Assembly: GCA_032164245.1 (NCBI GenBank)
Contig: JAVMKO010000001.1
Location: 18,947,603-19,011,602 of the forward strand
Origin: Sternotherus odoratus
Lineage: Eukaryota > Chordata > Testudines > Kinosternidae
DNA length: 64,000 bases
Reading direction: 5' to 3'
The position numbers were made by a program, and so were the translations under genes. Shown here piece after piece: positions 1 to 13,397 of the stretch; position 1 is the stretch's first letter; each line of letters starts with the position of its first letter. The notes below the pieces were generated by a model that saw nothing but the letters and a program-made list of their open reading frames with translations, searched no databases and was not told where the DNA came from.

Positions 1-1689
1 TTAAGTGAGCTATACCCAGATAATCCTAGAAAGTCACCTACACCTACCTGCTGCAAAGACAACCTCATCGCCCCCTCCCACACACCTCAAGTCACTGCTA
101 ATTTACCTGGGGGAAATCCCTTCCTAACCCCACTTATGGTGATCAGTTAGAGCTGGAGCAAGAACAAAAGGGAAACCAAACTTGTTATGAGAAATACAAA
201 TGGTCCCAGGCCTACCTGCCCCAATGAAACTCTGACACTGCAGAAACTCTAGCTAGGTTCTAGCCCCAGCTGGTCCTTCCTTCCAGACAGCTACCAACAC
301 AGTCTCTGTTACTGACTGACCTGACCTGCCCATGCCTAACTTGCTTCTTCTCTCAATTAGCCCCCTACTGAATTGCCTCTTTTATCTCCTCCCACCAGGC
401 TTGACACCCCTTGCAGGTGTAAGCGGGAGGGGCTGATTAGGCCCACAGATTTTCATTAACACCATTTGGGTCAGTGTGGGGTCTGTAATCTCCATCACAC
501 CAAATACAGAAGAAAATTCCTCAGGAAAATTACTCATGTACGCAAGAAAGTAAGAACGGATCTGCTAGCATGCAAAGCATTTCCCTTCCAACAAGGATTT
601 TCAACTCCTTATTTTGATTAATTATAGAATATCTATTTTCACCACCATTTTGACAGCTAATTAGTGCTAATTATGAACACTAATCTTAGATATGCTTATT
701 TGCAGCCTTTCCAAATGCTACTACTGGAAACACCTGGCAACTCTTTCTAAGTTCTTGTTCCTGGCTAGTAGAAGGGTGGTGGGTAGTGTAAAACCAATAT
801 TTTTGACAAATTTCCAAATGGGGTATTCAGAAGTTTTTCCAGTTTACCACTCATATCAAAACATGACTCTCTTATAATTTAACTATAAACATTTTTGGAG
901 AATTAGCAACGTAATGTGCTTTACATACAGCTCCAGACATCACCCCACCTAGGTTTTGCAGCTGTGCTGTTTTGTGCAAAGATTCTGTCAGCTCTGCACC
1001 GATAGAGAGCCAAGCTGGATCAACATCCAGGACACACCCAGCTTCTACAGCTGCTTGTGCTGATGATTCATTAGGTGACACTCTCCTAAATCAGTACACC
1101 CGTTACAGTGTGCACGGTGGGGCTGGATGTGCAATCTTTTGGGTGAGATGTTAAACAGAGGTCAGCCTCCTTATCTGAGTCTGAAAAGTCAAAGCAAAAT
1201 GCAGCGTGAACCCCCACATAACCCAATCCAAAAGTAAAGCTCTATGGAAGAGAAACCCTGAGTTTCACACTTAACCCATCCCCTGCAATTTTGCTTGGAT
1301 TCAGCATTCTTCATCATTCTCACTCCGGAACCTCTGTGCTGTTTACTATGCACTGTGAAATAGCTGCTTCAGAGGTGGGTGTTGAGAAGTGTGATCCCTC
1401 TAGAATGCTTGCTTTTCTCACAGGTGTGTTAGGAGACTTAATTCAATGTTTGAAAAGCCCTTTGGGATCCTTCAGTGAAAGATGTATTGTTGGTCTGTGT
1501 TTATTTCATTACCTACTGTATTAATAACCTGTCATGCAACTACAAAATACACCTTTTCAATGTATTATATCAAAATTTGTAAATATAACCTTCAAAACAG
1601 CAGAGAAGAAGGATGATCCAGGAGTTAAAGCAATAACTGGGGTCTTGAGAGTTATTCAGTTATTTGTTTGCCACAGATTTCCTGTGTGA

Positions 1690-1895
1690 TCACTGAACAA
1701 GTCACATAGGCTCAGATCCTCAAAGGTATTTAGGCACCTAACTCCCATTGATTTTGAAAATCCAGTGTCTCAGTTCCCCATCTGTATAATTGGGATTACA
1801 GTACTTTCCTATGGTAATGGGATGTTGTGAGGATAAGGACATTAAAGATTGTGAAGTAGTCAGATACTCTGGTAATGGAGTCATATGAGAACTTA
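1690..1895 (+). repeat. MIR/L2-like ancient SINE fragment
   Basis: The stretch tctcagttccccatctgt followed by gggattacagtactt and gttgtgaggataa resembles the 3' half of the tRNA-derived MIR/CORE-SINE consensus on the plus strand. It is preceded by atttaggcacctaactccca, one arm of a common reptile fold-back repeat. Heavily diverged; identification by eye only. Confidence 0.45.
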
Positions 1896-2812
1896 CGATA
1901 AAAAGATCAGTTTGCAAAACCAAACAAGGCTACGAGGGTGTCCTGCCTGTAGGAGGAACCAAGGCTTGTTATTTTTCAGACTAAGGAAATAATTTCCCTA
2001 AGTATACCTGGTAATTGTGCAATGCTTTTTTTCACTGGGGGAACATGGGGAAGGACAGAATTTCCAGGACCCCAGCTGTAAGACTGTGTGATTTCCTTGG
2101 GGGAAAATCCTACTGGGGGGGACAAAATGTTCATTTACTGCATGCAATAAACATGGATGTTTTATTGTTTTGATAAACCAATTTCTATTGCTTTCTCAGC
2201 CATTGGCTTTGTGAACAGCCCTTTTATTAGCTTCACCATATTAGCTAATTGCTCCAAGTATTTTATGTTTCTCTGCTCTTTGAATGCCTGCATTGTCTAA
2301 TAGAGGACCATAGTTATCAGGCAGTTATTACGATATAGCCAGGGTAGATTAATAGAATTCTTGTACTAATGGAGTTGAATGCTGAAGCTTTACCAAATTA
2401 ATTAAAACCTCTTATTATGTAGCCTGCAGCTTGTACTATGTACAACTTAATCCTGGTTGTAATAAATACAATATTATTATTATGAGTCCATAAAGACCCA
2501 CATTTTTAACTGGTTTTATGATTTCCCTATTCAGTGTTAGGCGACAAATTTAACTACCATGAAACATTTGCACTGGGAAACATTATCAAAAGCCTCATTA
2601 TTATGTGGCCTGTTTTTACAGCTCAGTCAGTTGTTATAGTGGTGGGAAACCCTAAAAAACTCCAGCATTGGGTTCCTTTCAGATATACAACCAAATGTTT
2701 AGAGGCTAAATCCAGGGGGTCTCATTCAATTTGTATTTAGTCCATCTCAGGCTTACTCCCATTTCCAAACTTCAGTGTCAGCTTATCAGTTAGAAGTGGG
2801 TGGTAACTGTGG

Positions 2813-2876
2813 GCTTGATTCTGTCTTATTCAAGTCAACAGAAATTTTTCCAGTGACTTGAATAGGGCAGGATCAA
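2813..2876. repeat. Short fold-back repeat
   Basis: A 64-bp imperfect palindrome. The arm attctgtcttattcaagtca faces tgacttgaatagggcaggat around a short AT-rich loop. It belongs to the numerous 'cattgacttcaatgg'-centred fold-backs of this window. Confidence 0.6.
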
Positions 2877-3588
2877 ATCGCGTGAGAGGACTTCAGTATG
2901 CTCACTTGAACTCTTTTAGATTGGAATGGTTGCTCCATCCAAGTCAATGAAAACACTCCCAGGATTTCATCCCTAGTGTCTCCAGAATACGCTTTTTCTG
3001 AATTTCCCATCCTACTTCTCTTCCGCTCAATCAGGGCATACCACAAGAATAGCATTTCCTGTGGTATTTTGGCCCCCTTTCATTTAGTTTGTTTAGAAAA
3101 AACAGAGGGGAACACAATTCAAAAATAATAGCGTAGGGGAGAAATAGGCAGACTTTTTTGAATCTCAAAGGGTTGGAATAATTTTGGAGGAAGGGTTTCA
3201 TATTTTATTCAACTGATTCATTCCTCTTTACCAATCCTCCCCATTTGCTTTGTATCATAGTGTTGCCAACTCTTCTGATTATATCATGATTCTTGCAATA
3301 GCCTGTGTTGTTTTTAGAGCCCGCACTCCTGGAATTCTGTGATTATGTGAGAACCTTGGCTTTCAAGGTTTATAGATTAAGTTTCCAGTTCCCTGGGGTT
3401 GCCAGGACAGGCTTGAAAACGTGAACCCTGAATGCTCAAAAACCAGAAGGCAAAATAAGAATCCCATATTTGTGGTTTTTAAAAATCTCATGATTTCTAA
3501 GATTTTTGGAGGACAGACTGCTGATTTTTCAATGCTTGAGGTTGGCAATCCTGCATGCAATAGTTGGCCACCATTTAAACTTCTGATA

Positions 3589-3712
3589 ATAATATTTACA
3601 GTCTGGTAGCACCTACAGGCTTCAGTCATGGTCCCTTTATGCAAGGAACTATACAAACACATAGGAATCAAAAGTCTCTGCACTGAACAGCTTACAATAT
3701 AAGAAACATTGG
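3589..3712 (+). repeat. Dispersed amniote repeat (family A), copy 1
   Basis: It contains tagcacctacaggcttcagt, tatacaaacacatagga and gaacagcttacaatataag, the pattern of a very common amniote repeat also seen at 6985-7100. The class is uncertain (L2- or SINE-tail-like). Confidence 0.5.
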
Positions 3713-3851
3713 GAAATAATTACTCCCAAGACTGGATGTGTCCGAAGGGGAAGGGCTAGGGAGCCTCTTTCCTCCTGGAATTTCTACAGTAGCAAGAAGC
3801 AGGAAGTGCAGATGAACACATTCCCTAAACTCAGTGCTGGACACCTCAGAG

Positions 3852-4091
3852 CAGTGGTCCCCAACCTTTTTATCACCGCGGACTGGTCAACCGGTCAACA
3901 ATTTTACTATGGCCCGGGGGGGTGGGGGGGTGTTGAACCGCCGCCTGCCTGCCTGCCTGCTCTGCCTGCGCCGCCGCCTGCCGCCTGCCTGCCTGCCTGC
4001 CGCCGCCTCACCACTCCCGCTCTTGTGCGGCCCGGTACCAATTGATCCACGGACCGGTACCGGTCCGCGGCCTGGGGGTTGGGGACCACTG
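3852..4091. mobile_element. Non-autonomous hAT element with perfect 8-bp TSD
   Basis: The 240-bp element begins CAGTGGTCCCCAACC and ends with its exact reverse complement GGTTGGGGACCACTG, a 15-bp terminal inverted repeat. The flanks are identical 8-mers CCTCAGAG (3844-3851 and 4092-4099), the hallmark of hAT transposition. The interior is extremely GC-rich with CCTG/CCGCCTG tandem runs at 3941-4010 and encodes no transposase, so it is a MITE-like passenger. Open frames across it on both strands are shadows of the GC-rich repeat. Confidence 0.93.
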
Positions 4092-5138
4092 CCTCAGAGG
4101 AGCTAATATGGGGACACTTGGTTATGGCCTCCAGCCTGCCTGTGGACCTATTATCATTAAGAACCAGGGAGAGTGAACTCAACAACTTTTCTACAAGTGT
4201 ACCCAGCTGCTTCTGGTAAGCATGTCTTTCCCCATCCCACCACTGGAGGCAGTATTCCTATGCTCTTGTGCAGGAATGAGTGCTTGGCTCAGGTTTCTGG
4301 TCTCCATTAGCTGAGCCTTTGGTATTTGCTTGCTTATTAAAAGAAAATGCAGTCTGTGAACTTTTGGCTTGTACAGAAGGTGACATTTATCAGGGCAATC
4401 AAACTTTTGCTGCTCAATCTAATGAATCTAATGAGAAGATAGCAGGTAAACCACTGATTGGAAGATACCACTGATTGCCACTGTGTGCTCAGTGGCAAAT
4501 ATTCATTCAGTCTGGTCCCCTTCCCTCCCTGAATTTTCTTTGAAGCATGTCTCTGCTAACAGAAATGTCAGCAACTGTTTTAGTAATTCTTCCATTTTTT
4601 TCTGAGCCAAAGCCCTTCCTTTGTACGTTAGGGACGTTTACTCTCCAAGATATACATGCCTGGCTAAAAGATGTATTTTTCTAGGAAAGGTCAGACTTTT
4701 TGTTCAATGTACATCTGGATTTTTTTCTTTTTTCTTTTTTTTTCTTTTTGTTAAATCGCTGTTGTTTTGGTTTTGGGGGTGGTAAGTTTATGCATTGCAA
4801 TGCAGTGACATAAATCCTGTGACAACGGGAAACAGAAATAAGAAACTACTTACTACACATTCAGTGTAATGCAATTTAAGCATAACAACTAGTGAAGTGG
4901 TGTCAAACAAGGAAGGTAGAAATCTTTAACACTAGTCAGACATAGATTCTGATGCAAAAATAAACAGGTACATAATTCAGTGGTAAGGTGCAAACCTGTG
5001 TCATTCCACATACTGCATTTAAAGTGTGATTGCATTCTGAAAAGTGACTGTAAAAATGGCATTGATGGGGTTGAATGTTTATTGCGTGTCGGTGATATCA
5101 GATCAATGTTTTCCAGATTACAAGTAAAAAGAGTCTAG

Positions 5139-5330
5139 TATCAGAGGGGTAGCCATGTTAGTCTGAATCTGTAAAAGCGACAGAATCTTGTAGCACCTTA
5201 TAGACTAACAGATATTTTGGATCATAAGCTTTCGTGGGCTAAGACCCACTTCATCAGATGAATGTTGTGGAAATCTCCACAGGCAAGTATTAATATGCAG
5301 GCAAGATAGCAAGGTAAATTCAATCAGGGA
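5139..5330 (+). repeat. Penelope/SINE-like dispersed turtle repeat, copy 1
   Basis: It holds gaggggtagccatgttagtc, gtagcaccttatagactaac and cataagctttcgtgggctaa followed by acccacttcatcagatgaat. The same string set recurs at 24199-24330 (plus) and 41597-41668 (minus). Such sequences are abundant in turtle genomes. I cannot tell from this sequence whether the family is a SINE or the 3' end of a Penelope-like element. Confidence 0.8.
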
Positions 5331-6984
5331 GGAGCTTTTCCCCCACATCAAATTTCTTCTGGGCTCTCAGAGTCAAACTCTGTCCTTTCCTTTTCAAGCA
5401 TTATCACCTTGACAGCACCGATAATACACAATAGGTGCTGTTGAGCTGCTATACAAGTGTACATTGCAGAAGCTGGGGAAGAGTGGAAGACTAGAAAAGC
5501 CATGCACTTTCCACTTGCTCTAAGAGCCACGGGTTTCATAGGGACTCATCACAAATCCATCCTCCCTTAACAGCACAATCTGAAGGATTGAAACTCATGG
5601 CCTTTCTTGGTCATAACATGCAAGATAATTTGAACCAAAAAAGAAAAGCAAAATTCACATTACATTTATTTTTAGTTAAAGCCACAAACCATTCATGACT
5701 GTTTAAAGTAAGGCTTCCACATTTTTCTCCTCAAGCATGTGCTGCCAATCTGCTATCCATAACAAATACACAGTACACCCATCAATCTTTGATACCCTCA
5801 AGTGCATTGGAAAGAGTGCAGGAGGGCTAGCGTGCACCCAAAACTACCACAAGGAGTGTTTTCTGAGTCAGCCAGCGTCCCCATGTTTAAAATGCTAATC
5901 TTAGCTATTTCCTTCTCCCCACCCCCACCCCATTTAGTTTATCATGTATTATTAACTTGTTCATGTGAAGGGAAAATATGGCCACCATCCTGTAATGGGT
6001 CCTTGGGAGCTCATGGAGTCCGATTGATTTTGAAAGGTGTAAGAGTCCACACTGGCAGATCCTTTGGTTGGATCAGGCCCATAATCATTATGATGTCATT
6101 GTAAGGGAATATGGAAGTGTAATCAAATGAAGTCATCAAAGACACTGTTCAGGAAATGGATTGTATCATGGCAGAAATCACAAATGCGGCTACACTTAAA
6201 AATGTACAGGAAAAGATAGAATTACTGACCAAAAGGACAAGCCCGGTACAGAATTGGCATTTCTGAATGGTGGACAACTATCATTCATCTGACAAGGTGA
6301 ATTTACAGTCTATGTGATCTGTGTAAGTACAAAGTTCTTCTCTTCCTGGGATATCCACTAGTAAGAAACACATTAACAAGAACACTATGGAAAGTCCATT
6401 TCCCCAGCCTTGGATGCTCCTTGGGTTGGTCATTCAGGGCTGCTCAGCCTGGCCTCTTGCTAGTGTGTGTGAAGGCTGTTGGTCTCAGAGTGAGAAGGGC
6501 TTTGGCTTTCTAGTCTCTGAAGTCATGCGCTCTGACTTCCTCCTTTGGGGACATAACTACAGTTGTTCAATGGCAGCTCTGACATTGTGCCTGTGGTTAA
6601 TGCGCCCTTACGATGGATTTCTGACCTTTCACTTAGTTATGTACTACTCGGGGCCATCACTGCACATCACTTTCCCATGGTCCTTGGACGTATGTCGGGT
6701 TTTATTCCCATGATGGAGGAGGATTGTATTGTTCATAGTTCTGTGTGTCAGCCAGGAGTTGGTTGAGCCACAAATTAACAGCTGCCATAATATAATTATC
6801 TTTGACCTCTATACAGGGTGGTGCAGACTAAGAGGCAGTACCATAAGACTAAATGGCAAGCTGAAGTGGGGGGAGGAGAGTTATTAAAGTCGCTGGAAGG
6901 GGTGAATTGGGAAGCTAAAATCCACAGACAAACACAGTCGCTGGTAGATTTAACAAAATAAAGAAATAAAAGGATTAGACATTT

Positions 6985-7100
6985 CTATCATTATTATTTG
7001 TGTTTCTGTAGAGCCTAGACTTAGTTTGTGCTGGATTTTCTTCAACCACCTAGTAAGAGACAATCCCTTCCTTGAAGAGTTTATGATCTAAAACAAGACA
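6985..7100 (+). repeat. Dispersed amniote repeat (family A), copy 2
   Basis: It holds ttattatttgtgtttctgta, agagcctagac and cccttccttgaagagtttat, matching in order the copy at 3589-3712 and running into a MIR fragment. Confidence 0.5.
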
Positions 7101-7117
7101 GACCAAGGGCAGGAGGG

Positions 7118-7245
7118 GAACAGAGACACAGAGAGGTGAAGTGACTTGCCCCGGTTACACAGCAGTGCAGTGGCAGAGCTGAGAATGAATTCCAAGTCTC
7201 CTGACTCCCTTTCCTGTCCTCCAGTCCAATAAGAATAGCCTCTGG
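7118..7245 (-). repeat. MIR-like SINE, minus strand
   Basis: The plus strand reads cagagaggtgaagtgacttg, then ggttacacagcagtgcagtg and ccaagtctcctgactccctt. This is the reverse complement of the MIR core (tcaggagacctgg...tgccactaactagctgtgtgacc...). An ancient amniote SINE. Confidence 0.75.
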
Positions 7246-9224
7246 TTTTACACAGATTACCAGAATCTTCAATCCATAGTCATCCGATAGAATCAGAAAT
7301 AAATGCGCCATTGCAGTAGTATAAGATTGTGGATACACAATTACTTGCATAATAAGTGTTGAATATCTTCCTCTGAACCATTAGAGACAAGGTTCTGGGG
7401 ATAGTTAGACCATTTATCCATTCCAGAACTGCAACACTCTTGTTCTATAACTGACATCACTGGTTATTTTATGCTTTTTTATTGCTTCAGTGTCCAGTAT
7501 AGGTAATCTTGTCTAAATATGAACTTGTTTCTGATTAGGATGTTTCCCCAAGGCTATTGACATAGTTTCCTTTGTTCAGTCAAATCTAGTCAAGTGCTAA
7601 TGCCTCCTGAGCAACAGTATCATCACAGCAGAACAGAAAGCCAAATATATTATACTGTACATTCAGTTGTTAGACACATGCATGCTACCACTATTAATTA
7701 AGTGTAATTGATAGGGTTTATTTAAATTAGAACCATATCGGAGTTATATAAATAGCTTTGGCTGGAATTTAGTATATAATAGTCGAACAATTAAATGAAT
7801 TCCTGGTGTCAATTACTTTGATTTTGCAGAATGTTAGCTATTTTTGAACAAGGAAATCTGCGTTCAGCAAATGTACACAATAATTTTAGAGGAGAAACAT
7901 TGGCGAAAGGGGTGGAAGCTACCACATTTCACACTTTGAGCCAGATTCTCCTCTACTGTGAATTGGTATAACTCGACTGACATCAGTGGGGCTATATTTG
8001 TTTGTGCCAGGTAAGTGTCTGTCTGGCCCTTTGTGTTGGCTGGAAAAGAGAACAGAAAAATATCTGCCCCGTAGCAAGGCAGTATCATTTATTTAATCTG
8101 CACCATGATTTTAGTGAACCATATCTGCATACTCTCTAAGAATCAACAGTGTAGCCTTACACTACGCTATACTGTATTGTGACAACTATGGGAATACCTG
8201 GGACTGTAAGTCACCTTGTTACCCCACTTCTTCTAGGATGAGGGAGTCTTGCTTGTGGTAACTGGGTGTTAGCTTCCTATCACCGGCAGCCTTTCAGCCA
8301 CACAATCACTCTCCTCCATGCTATGCCAGCCCTGACTTTGCCTTGCAGGTTAACAAGAGGTGCACTCCAATACCTCAGACAAGAGTTGTTTGCAAAGAAC
8401 AGGGGACCCTTTTCCAAGGGGTCTTTGTGGCGACACCCACCCACCCACCTACTCCCGTTTCATCAACCAGCAGCCAATTGGGAAAGCCACTCAGATTCCC
8501 ATTGCACTATTCGTAACGACCTATTTAGTCACCCAGGGCTTGATTCTCCAGTGCTTTATTATGCCAGTGGATCTCTGTTGAGTTCAGTGGTGGTACAGTT
8601 GCATAAAAGTGGAGTAACACAATGACAGTTTGACAACAAATCCCTAGGTTATGCAAAGTTTTATGGTCCCTAATCTGACATAATGCCTACAGAAGGAATG
8701 TATTTGATAATTTATATTCCACAAACCAAATATACATAGGTTTGGGATTACACTGTTTTCTCTGAGACCATATTTTTTAAAAACAAATAGGAGATTCCTG
8801 ATTTAAGGAACTTTTGGTCTCAATAAGACATAACAACATGGAGTAACAAACAAAGGGAAATGAGGAGGGTGTGAGTGTAGGTAGAAAGAGTGTAACAAAG
8901 GTAATGATTGTGAGTATTGCTTTTAGCTGCATAACATGGTAAATGATCAGACTCCTCAAATGAATGCATGTATTCGCCCTGTGATGTGGCTAGCCAAAAT
9001 ATCATGTATAACACAGTCAAGCCCTATTAAATAAATACCAGCTAAAAGAATAGACTTCTTACAAAATATTTGTGTACAGCGTCTATGGATTTAAAAGGTT
9101 ACTGTTTTGCATTGTGAGAGATTTGAGCAAGGATCACACACCTTTGGTAAATGATTTTTCAGATTAACAGGTTTCAGAGCTGTCACAATTCAAATTGTTG
9201 CAAATCATATAGTTCTAGTTTGTC

Positions 9225-9403
9225 CACACTCCCTGTGGCCTATGCCACTTCCCTCAACTCCCATTGGCCAGGAACGGCAAATGACAGCTATTGAGAGCTG
9301 CGGGTGGCCATGCAAATGTAAACAAACTGTCTGGTGGCCTCCCAACAGATTACCCTGACAGGCCATGTGCAGCCCATGGGCTGCAGGTTGCCCATCACTG
9401 CTA
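9225..9403. mobile_element. hAT-type fold-back element, truncated (family B)
   Basis: It contains cccattggccaggaacggca, gagctgcgggtggccatgca, gattaccctgacaggccatg and ends gggctgcaggttgcccatca-ctg. These strings match the right half of the element at 30431-30757. The left half is missing or too diverged, and I see no convincing target duplication. Confidence 0.65.
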
Positions 9404-9429
9404 TACAAGCTTTAGATGGCTTAGTGGGA

Positions 9430-9610
9430 ATGTGAATTATAATAATAATGTGCATTTATACACACATTTCCTCTGAGGATTATTGTGTGCTTTACAAGCA
9501 TTTATTAACTGAGTTTAGCAATAACCCTGAAGATAGGAGATGGTTAAATTGAGACACAGTGAATATGAATATGGAGAGCACATTCCAGTTAAACACTTAT
9601 TAAACCAGGA
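9430..9610 (-). repeat. MIR/L2-like fragment
   Basis: ataataataatgtgcattta, gtgtgctttacaagcattta and agataggagatggttaaatt resemble L2/MIR 3' ends in reverse. Similar wording occurs at 10665-10800 and 58850-58940. Confidence 0.4.
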
Positions 9611-10664
9611 CCCAGTCCTGCATCATTTAAGTCGGTGGGAATTTTGCTGTAGACTTCATTGGATACAGGATCAGACTTCATTAGATATAGGATCAGACCC
9701 CATCCTGCTCTTCATAGCAATGCCAAAATCATACTCTGTAGTTCAAGGGCCAGGTTGTGTAATCTAATCTTAGTTGATACATGCAGAGGGAGAACGGCTT
9801 GTACACTGGTGCAGACTGTTTGCCTTCTTGTATCTGGCTAGCAATTCCTGTAAATGTGGAAGGGATAGGGATATGGCCCTACTTTTTCCCCACCAAGATA
9901 GGAGGGCACAGGGAATGCAGCTGTGACTGGCTCCTTGCACCCTACTCACCTTGCCAACCTATCACCTCCCAGAGTCAGAGTCTCTCCTATCAGGGAGGAA
10001 TCTAAACAACTGTGGTCATCATTGCTGGATTTGGAACCCTGGCAGAGACATCGCTGCCTTGAACCTGCTGTTTCAACACCACGGCTATCAAATAGCCATG
10101 TGTTACTTTCATTTAGCACACTTTGCAGCTTTTCCTGGCTGTTATTTCTTCAACCTGGAGGCAATAATATATCATCCTTTTCTCTTTGTCTGTGCTCTGC
10201 ATACCCACAGGTTCTAATAGCCCACTAATGTTAGGAGCTATCTTTATCTATAAGCGATTGGGCTGAAATCACAAGACACTAAATAACTCATAGGGCATAT
10301 TATCTAAACATGTAGCATTTATCTAAAATATTTTCATATTTATCTGTGAACAAGAAAGAAGTAAAAATTCTTCTTCTCCCTCCCCCCACCCCCCACACCC
10401 GTTCTCCAAATACTGGATGATATTGCTGCTGAATAAATATGGCAAGTCTAGTTTAAACAGGAGTGAGTGACTGCGGAAGGTTTATTTATTTAAATAGCTT
10501 CCCATTCAGATGAAATCTAAACAGAAAAGCACAAAAGTTATCTCTTAAATCCAAACCAGAGTTTTGACTGAATTTATTAAGTCTGAAAGTTCTGGATGTC
10601 AAGAAAAAAAAACTCATTTTGCATTTGAAATGCACTTGAAATAACTTCCTACAGTCCTTCCCTT

Positions 10665-10800
10665 TCAAAGTGCTTTACAGACTCTACCTAACACATCCCT
10701 CCTAATTTCACAGTGAAGTAAGGTATGTTATTATTATCTTTTTACAGATGAAGAAATGAAGGCAGAGTGTTTATGTGACATGCCCAGTGCCACAGTGGGA
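10665..10800 (-). repeat. MIR/L2-like fragment
   Basis: aagtgctttacagactctac, ttattattatctttttacag and atgaagaaatgaaggcagag with tgacatgcccagtgccacag follow the reverse-complement MIR pattern (deep, diverged copy). Confidence 0.45.
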
Positions 10801-12303
10801 AACACAGATATGGCACAATCAGGATGATGTAGTTCCTGATTACTGGCTCATGCTCTGTGTACTAGTCTATGCTAGTCTTTCTAGTGTCTTCCAAACACCA
10901 GATGGTGATCAGCTGAGTAGGAAGATTGATGGTAGTATGCGACTGTGGAATATGCTCCTAAATTCACCCTTCACCTACATTCAACCTTCTTTTTGGGATA
11001 TATACAGAGTGAAATATGGTTATGTAGCATGTGTTTGAATAGCAACCATGTTACTCACAGAAGAATGAGTCCTCAAACAAGAGTTGTTCCTACCAACTTT
11101 AGAGATGGCTGGGAGCAGGGGGACACCAAAGGGCTGATTCACTAAGGGGACACCCACATCAAATAAAGGGCTGCTGGTAATGGATCCACTCATAATCTCC
11201 AAATCCATTATTAAATAAAGTCAAAAAAATAAATAAGGAAGGAGTAAATATTTGCACACGTACATTTTGGAAGGCTTTTTGTTTGTGCAGTTAAAACAAA
11301 CAACATAACAAACCTTAATTTATCTGCTAAGGAAGATTTTCCAAATGTTCTAGGGTTGTCAGTGACACAAATAATGCATGTTAAGGATGCACTTAACAGT
11401 TAAGTTACTTCTAACTTTCCTTGAAATTCACCCTTAGGTTTAATGACAGAAACATTTATTTATTTTGGCTCTTGCCATTGACGCAACAAGCTACAACATC
11501 CCATGAATTTTTAAAATGATTTATCTAACATATACAAGCTAATTAGCAGAAAACCTTACGCAGATGCAACCACATCACCATCCTTTCTCTGGGTGTGGAT
11601 GCATTTTTGTATACCACAAAAACACATTTTAGGGAAAAACAGGAAAACAAAATAAGAAGAGGACTGAGCGTTGCTCATCTCCCAAACCAAACTTTCCTTA
11701 GCTTCTGTCAGTATCTCCCACGCCCACCTACAGACACCAGCTTGCTTCTTTCCAGTGGCAAGGGCTGAGTAGCCTTCCATTGGAGGCTGACTCAAATTGA
11801 ACCAAGCTACCCAAATTAGATCCACAGGGGATAATTTAGTAGTACAGATAAACAATCCAGAATAGGGCAGGGATTGAAGAATATTTTGAATAGCTGAAAT
11901 TACCAAGATTTGTGTAGGTAAAATTGTGAAAAGTGCCATGTAATCAGTAGTGACCACTTCTTTCCTCAAAGATGGTATCTCTAACAGCACAACACCTCAA
12001 AATGTCATGCGAAGGCACTGGCTCATTAATGGCTTTGGGAAAAGTGACACTTACCTGCAATTTTGGTCACTGAGATATAATTTACTTGTTCCTCTATCCC
12101 TCTAGTATGAGCAAACTAGAGATGGGCAACTCCCTTAACATGAAATATGGAAAAGAATAATGGTACATGAACATTGATGTGATATACTGACCGATACTGA
12201 TACTAGGTGCATACGTGAAACCATAGGAGACAACCAATCCAGTGATCTCTGTAATTCCAGCCTCAATGCTGCTCACCTGCCAGAACAGAGACCCTTATTT
12301 GTG

Positions 12304-12960
12304 GTAGAATAATAGAAGATTAGGGTTGGAAGAGACCTCAGGAGGTCATCTAGTCCAACCCCCTGCTCAAAGCAGGACCAACCCCAACTAAATCATTCCA
12401 GCCAGGGCTTTGTCAAGCTGGACCTTAAAAACCTCTAAGGATGGAGATTCCACCACCTCCCTAAGTAACCCATTCCAGTGCTTTTCCACCTTCCTAGTGC
12501 AATTGTTTTTCCTAATATCCAACCTAGACCTTCCACACTGCAACTCGGGGCCATTGCTCCTCATTTTGTTATCTGCCACAACTGATAACAGCCTCTTTGG
12601 AACCCCCTCTTCAGATAGTTGAAGGCTTCTATCAAATCCCCCCTCACTCTTCTGCAGACTAAATAAGCCCAGTTTCTTCAGTCTCTCCTCATAAGTCATG
12701 TGCCCCAGCTCCCTAATCATTTTCATTGTCCTCTGCTGGACTCTCTCCAATCTGTCCATATCCTTTCTGTAATGGGGGGGGGGATGCCAAATCTGGACAC
12801 AAAACTTCAGATGTGGCCTTACCAGACCCGAATAAAGGGGAATAATCACTTCCCTCGATCTGCTAGCAATACTCATATTACTGCAGCCCAGTATGCTGTT
12901 AGCCTTCTTGGCAACAAAGGCTCATTGCTAACTCATATCCAGCTTCTGGTATCAGCATTT
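12304..12960 (-). mobile_element. CR1 LINE, 5'-truncated, minus strand
   Basis: On the minus strand this is the 3' end of a CR1 non-LTR retrotransposon. A 162-codon frame (12388-12876) encodes the C-terminal reverse-transcriptase/thumb segment with SRSREVIIPLYSGLVRPHLK, RKDMDRLERVQQRTMKMIRE and LDIRKN...VVESPSLEVFK. The plus strand shows the 3' UTR complement ggttggaagagacctcagga-ggtcatctagtcc. The middle (about codons 76-110) departs from the family, suggesting compensating indels. A 10-base G run (12774-12783) falls within it. CR1 is the dominant LINE of turtles, birds and crocodilians. The element is a dead 5'-truncated copy. Confidence 0.93.
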
Positions 12961-13106
12961 CAGGTTACTGTAGTCAAAACAGGACCATGGGCCTGACTTT
13001 GGCCTTAACAGGAAGATGTTTTTAATATTGGCCTTTTATATCTTTTATGTCTATTCTCCTAGACACCCACATGCCCCTTTCCTTCCAGATAACATGCAGC
13101 AACTAA

Positions 13107-13397
13107 GGGCTTGTCCTCACAGGCGGGGAGGGGAGGGATCGACGGCAGAGACGCAACTTCAGCTACGTGAATCACGTAGCTGAAGTTTGCGTATCTGCCA
13201 CCGACTTACCTCTCGTCCCCACGGCGGCGGCAGTCGGCGGTGCGCTCCCCCGTCGACTCCAGCTTGCGCCCCCCGGCGAGCTGGAGTTCCGGAGTCGACG
13301 GGGGAGCTCCAGGCGATCGATTTATCACCTCTTAGCGAGACGCAGTAAATCGATCGCCAGAAGATCGATTTCCAGCAGCGCTAGTGAAGACCAGCCC
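13107..13397. mobile_element. PIF/Harbinger-type MITE with TAA duplication
   Basis: A 291-bp GC-rich element with ends GGGCTTGTC...and ...ACCAGCCC, flanked by TAA on both sides (13104-13106 and 13398-13400), as expected for PIF/Harbinger TWA target duplications. The interior is a set of stem-loops: cttcagctacgtga / tcacgtagctgaag (about 13158-13186), gtcgactccagct / agctggagt..gagtcgac, and cgatcgattta / taaatcgatcg. No transposase. The family assignment rests on TSD length and terminal GGGC. Confidence 0.72.

Noticed and set aside
3806..4185. Frames rich in PACLPA-like repeats
   Set aside because: Produced by CCTG tandem runs inside the hAT MITE.
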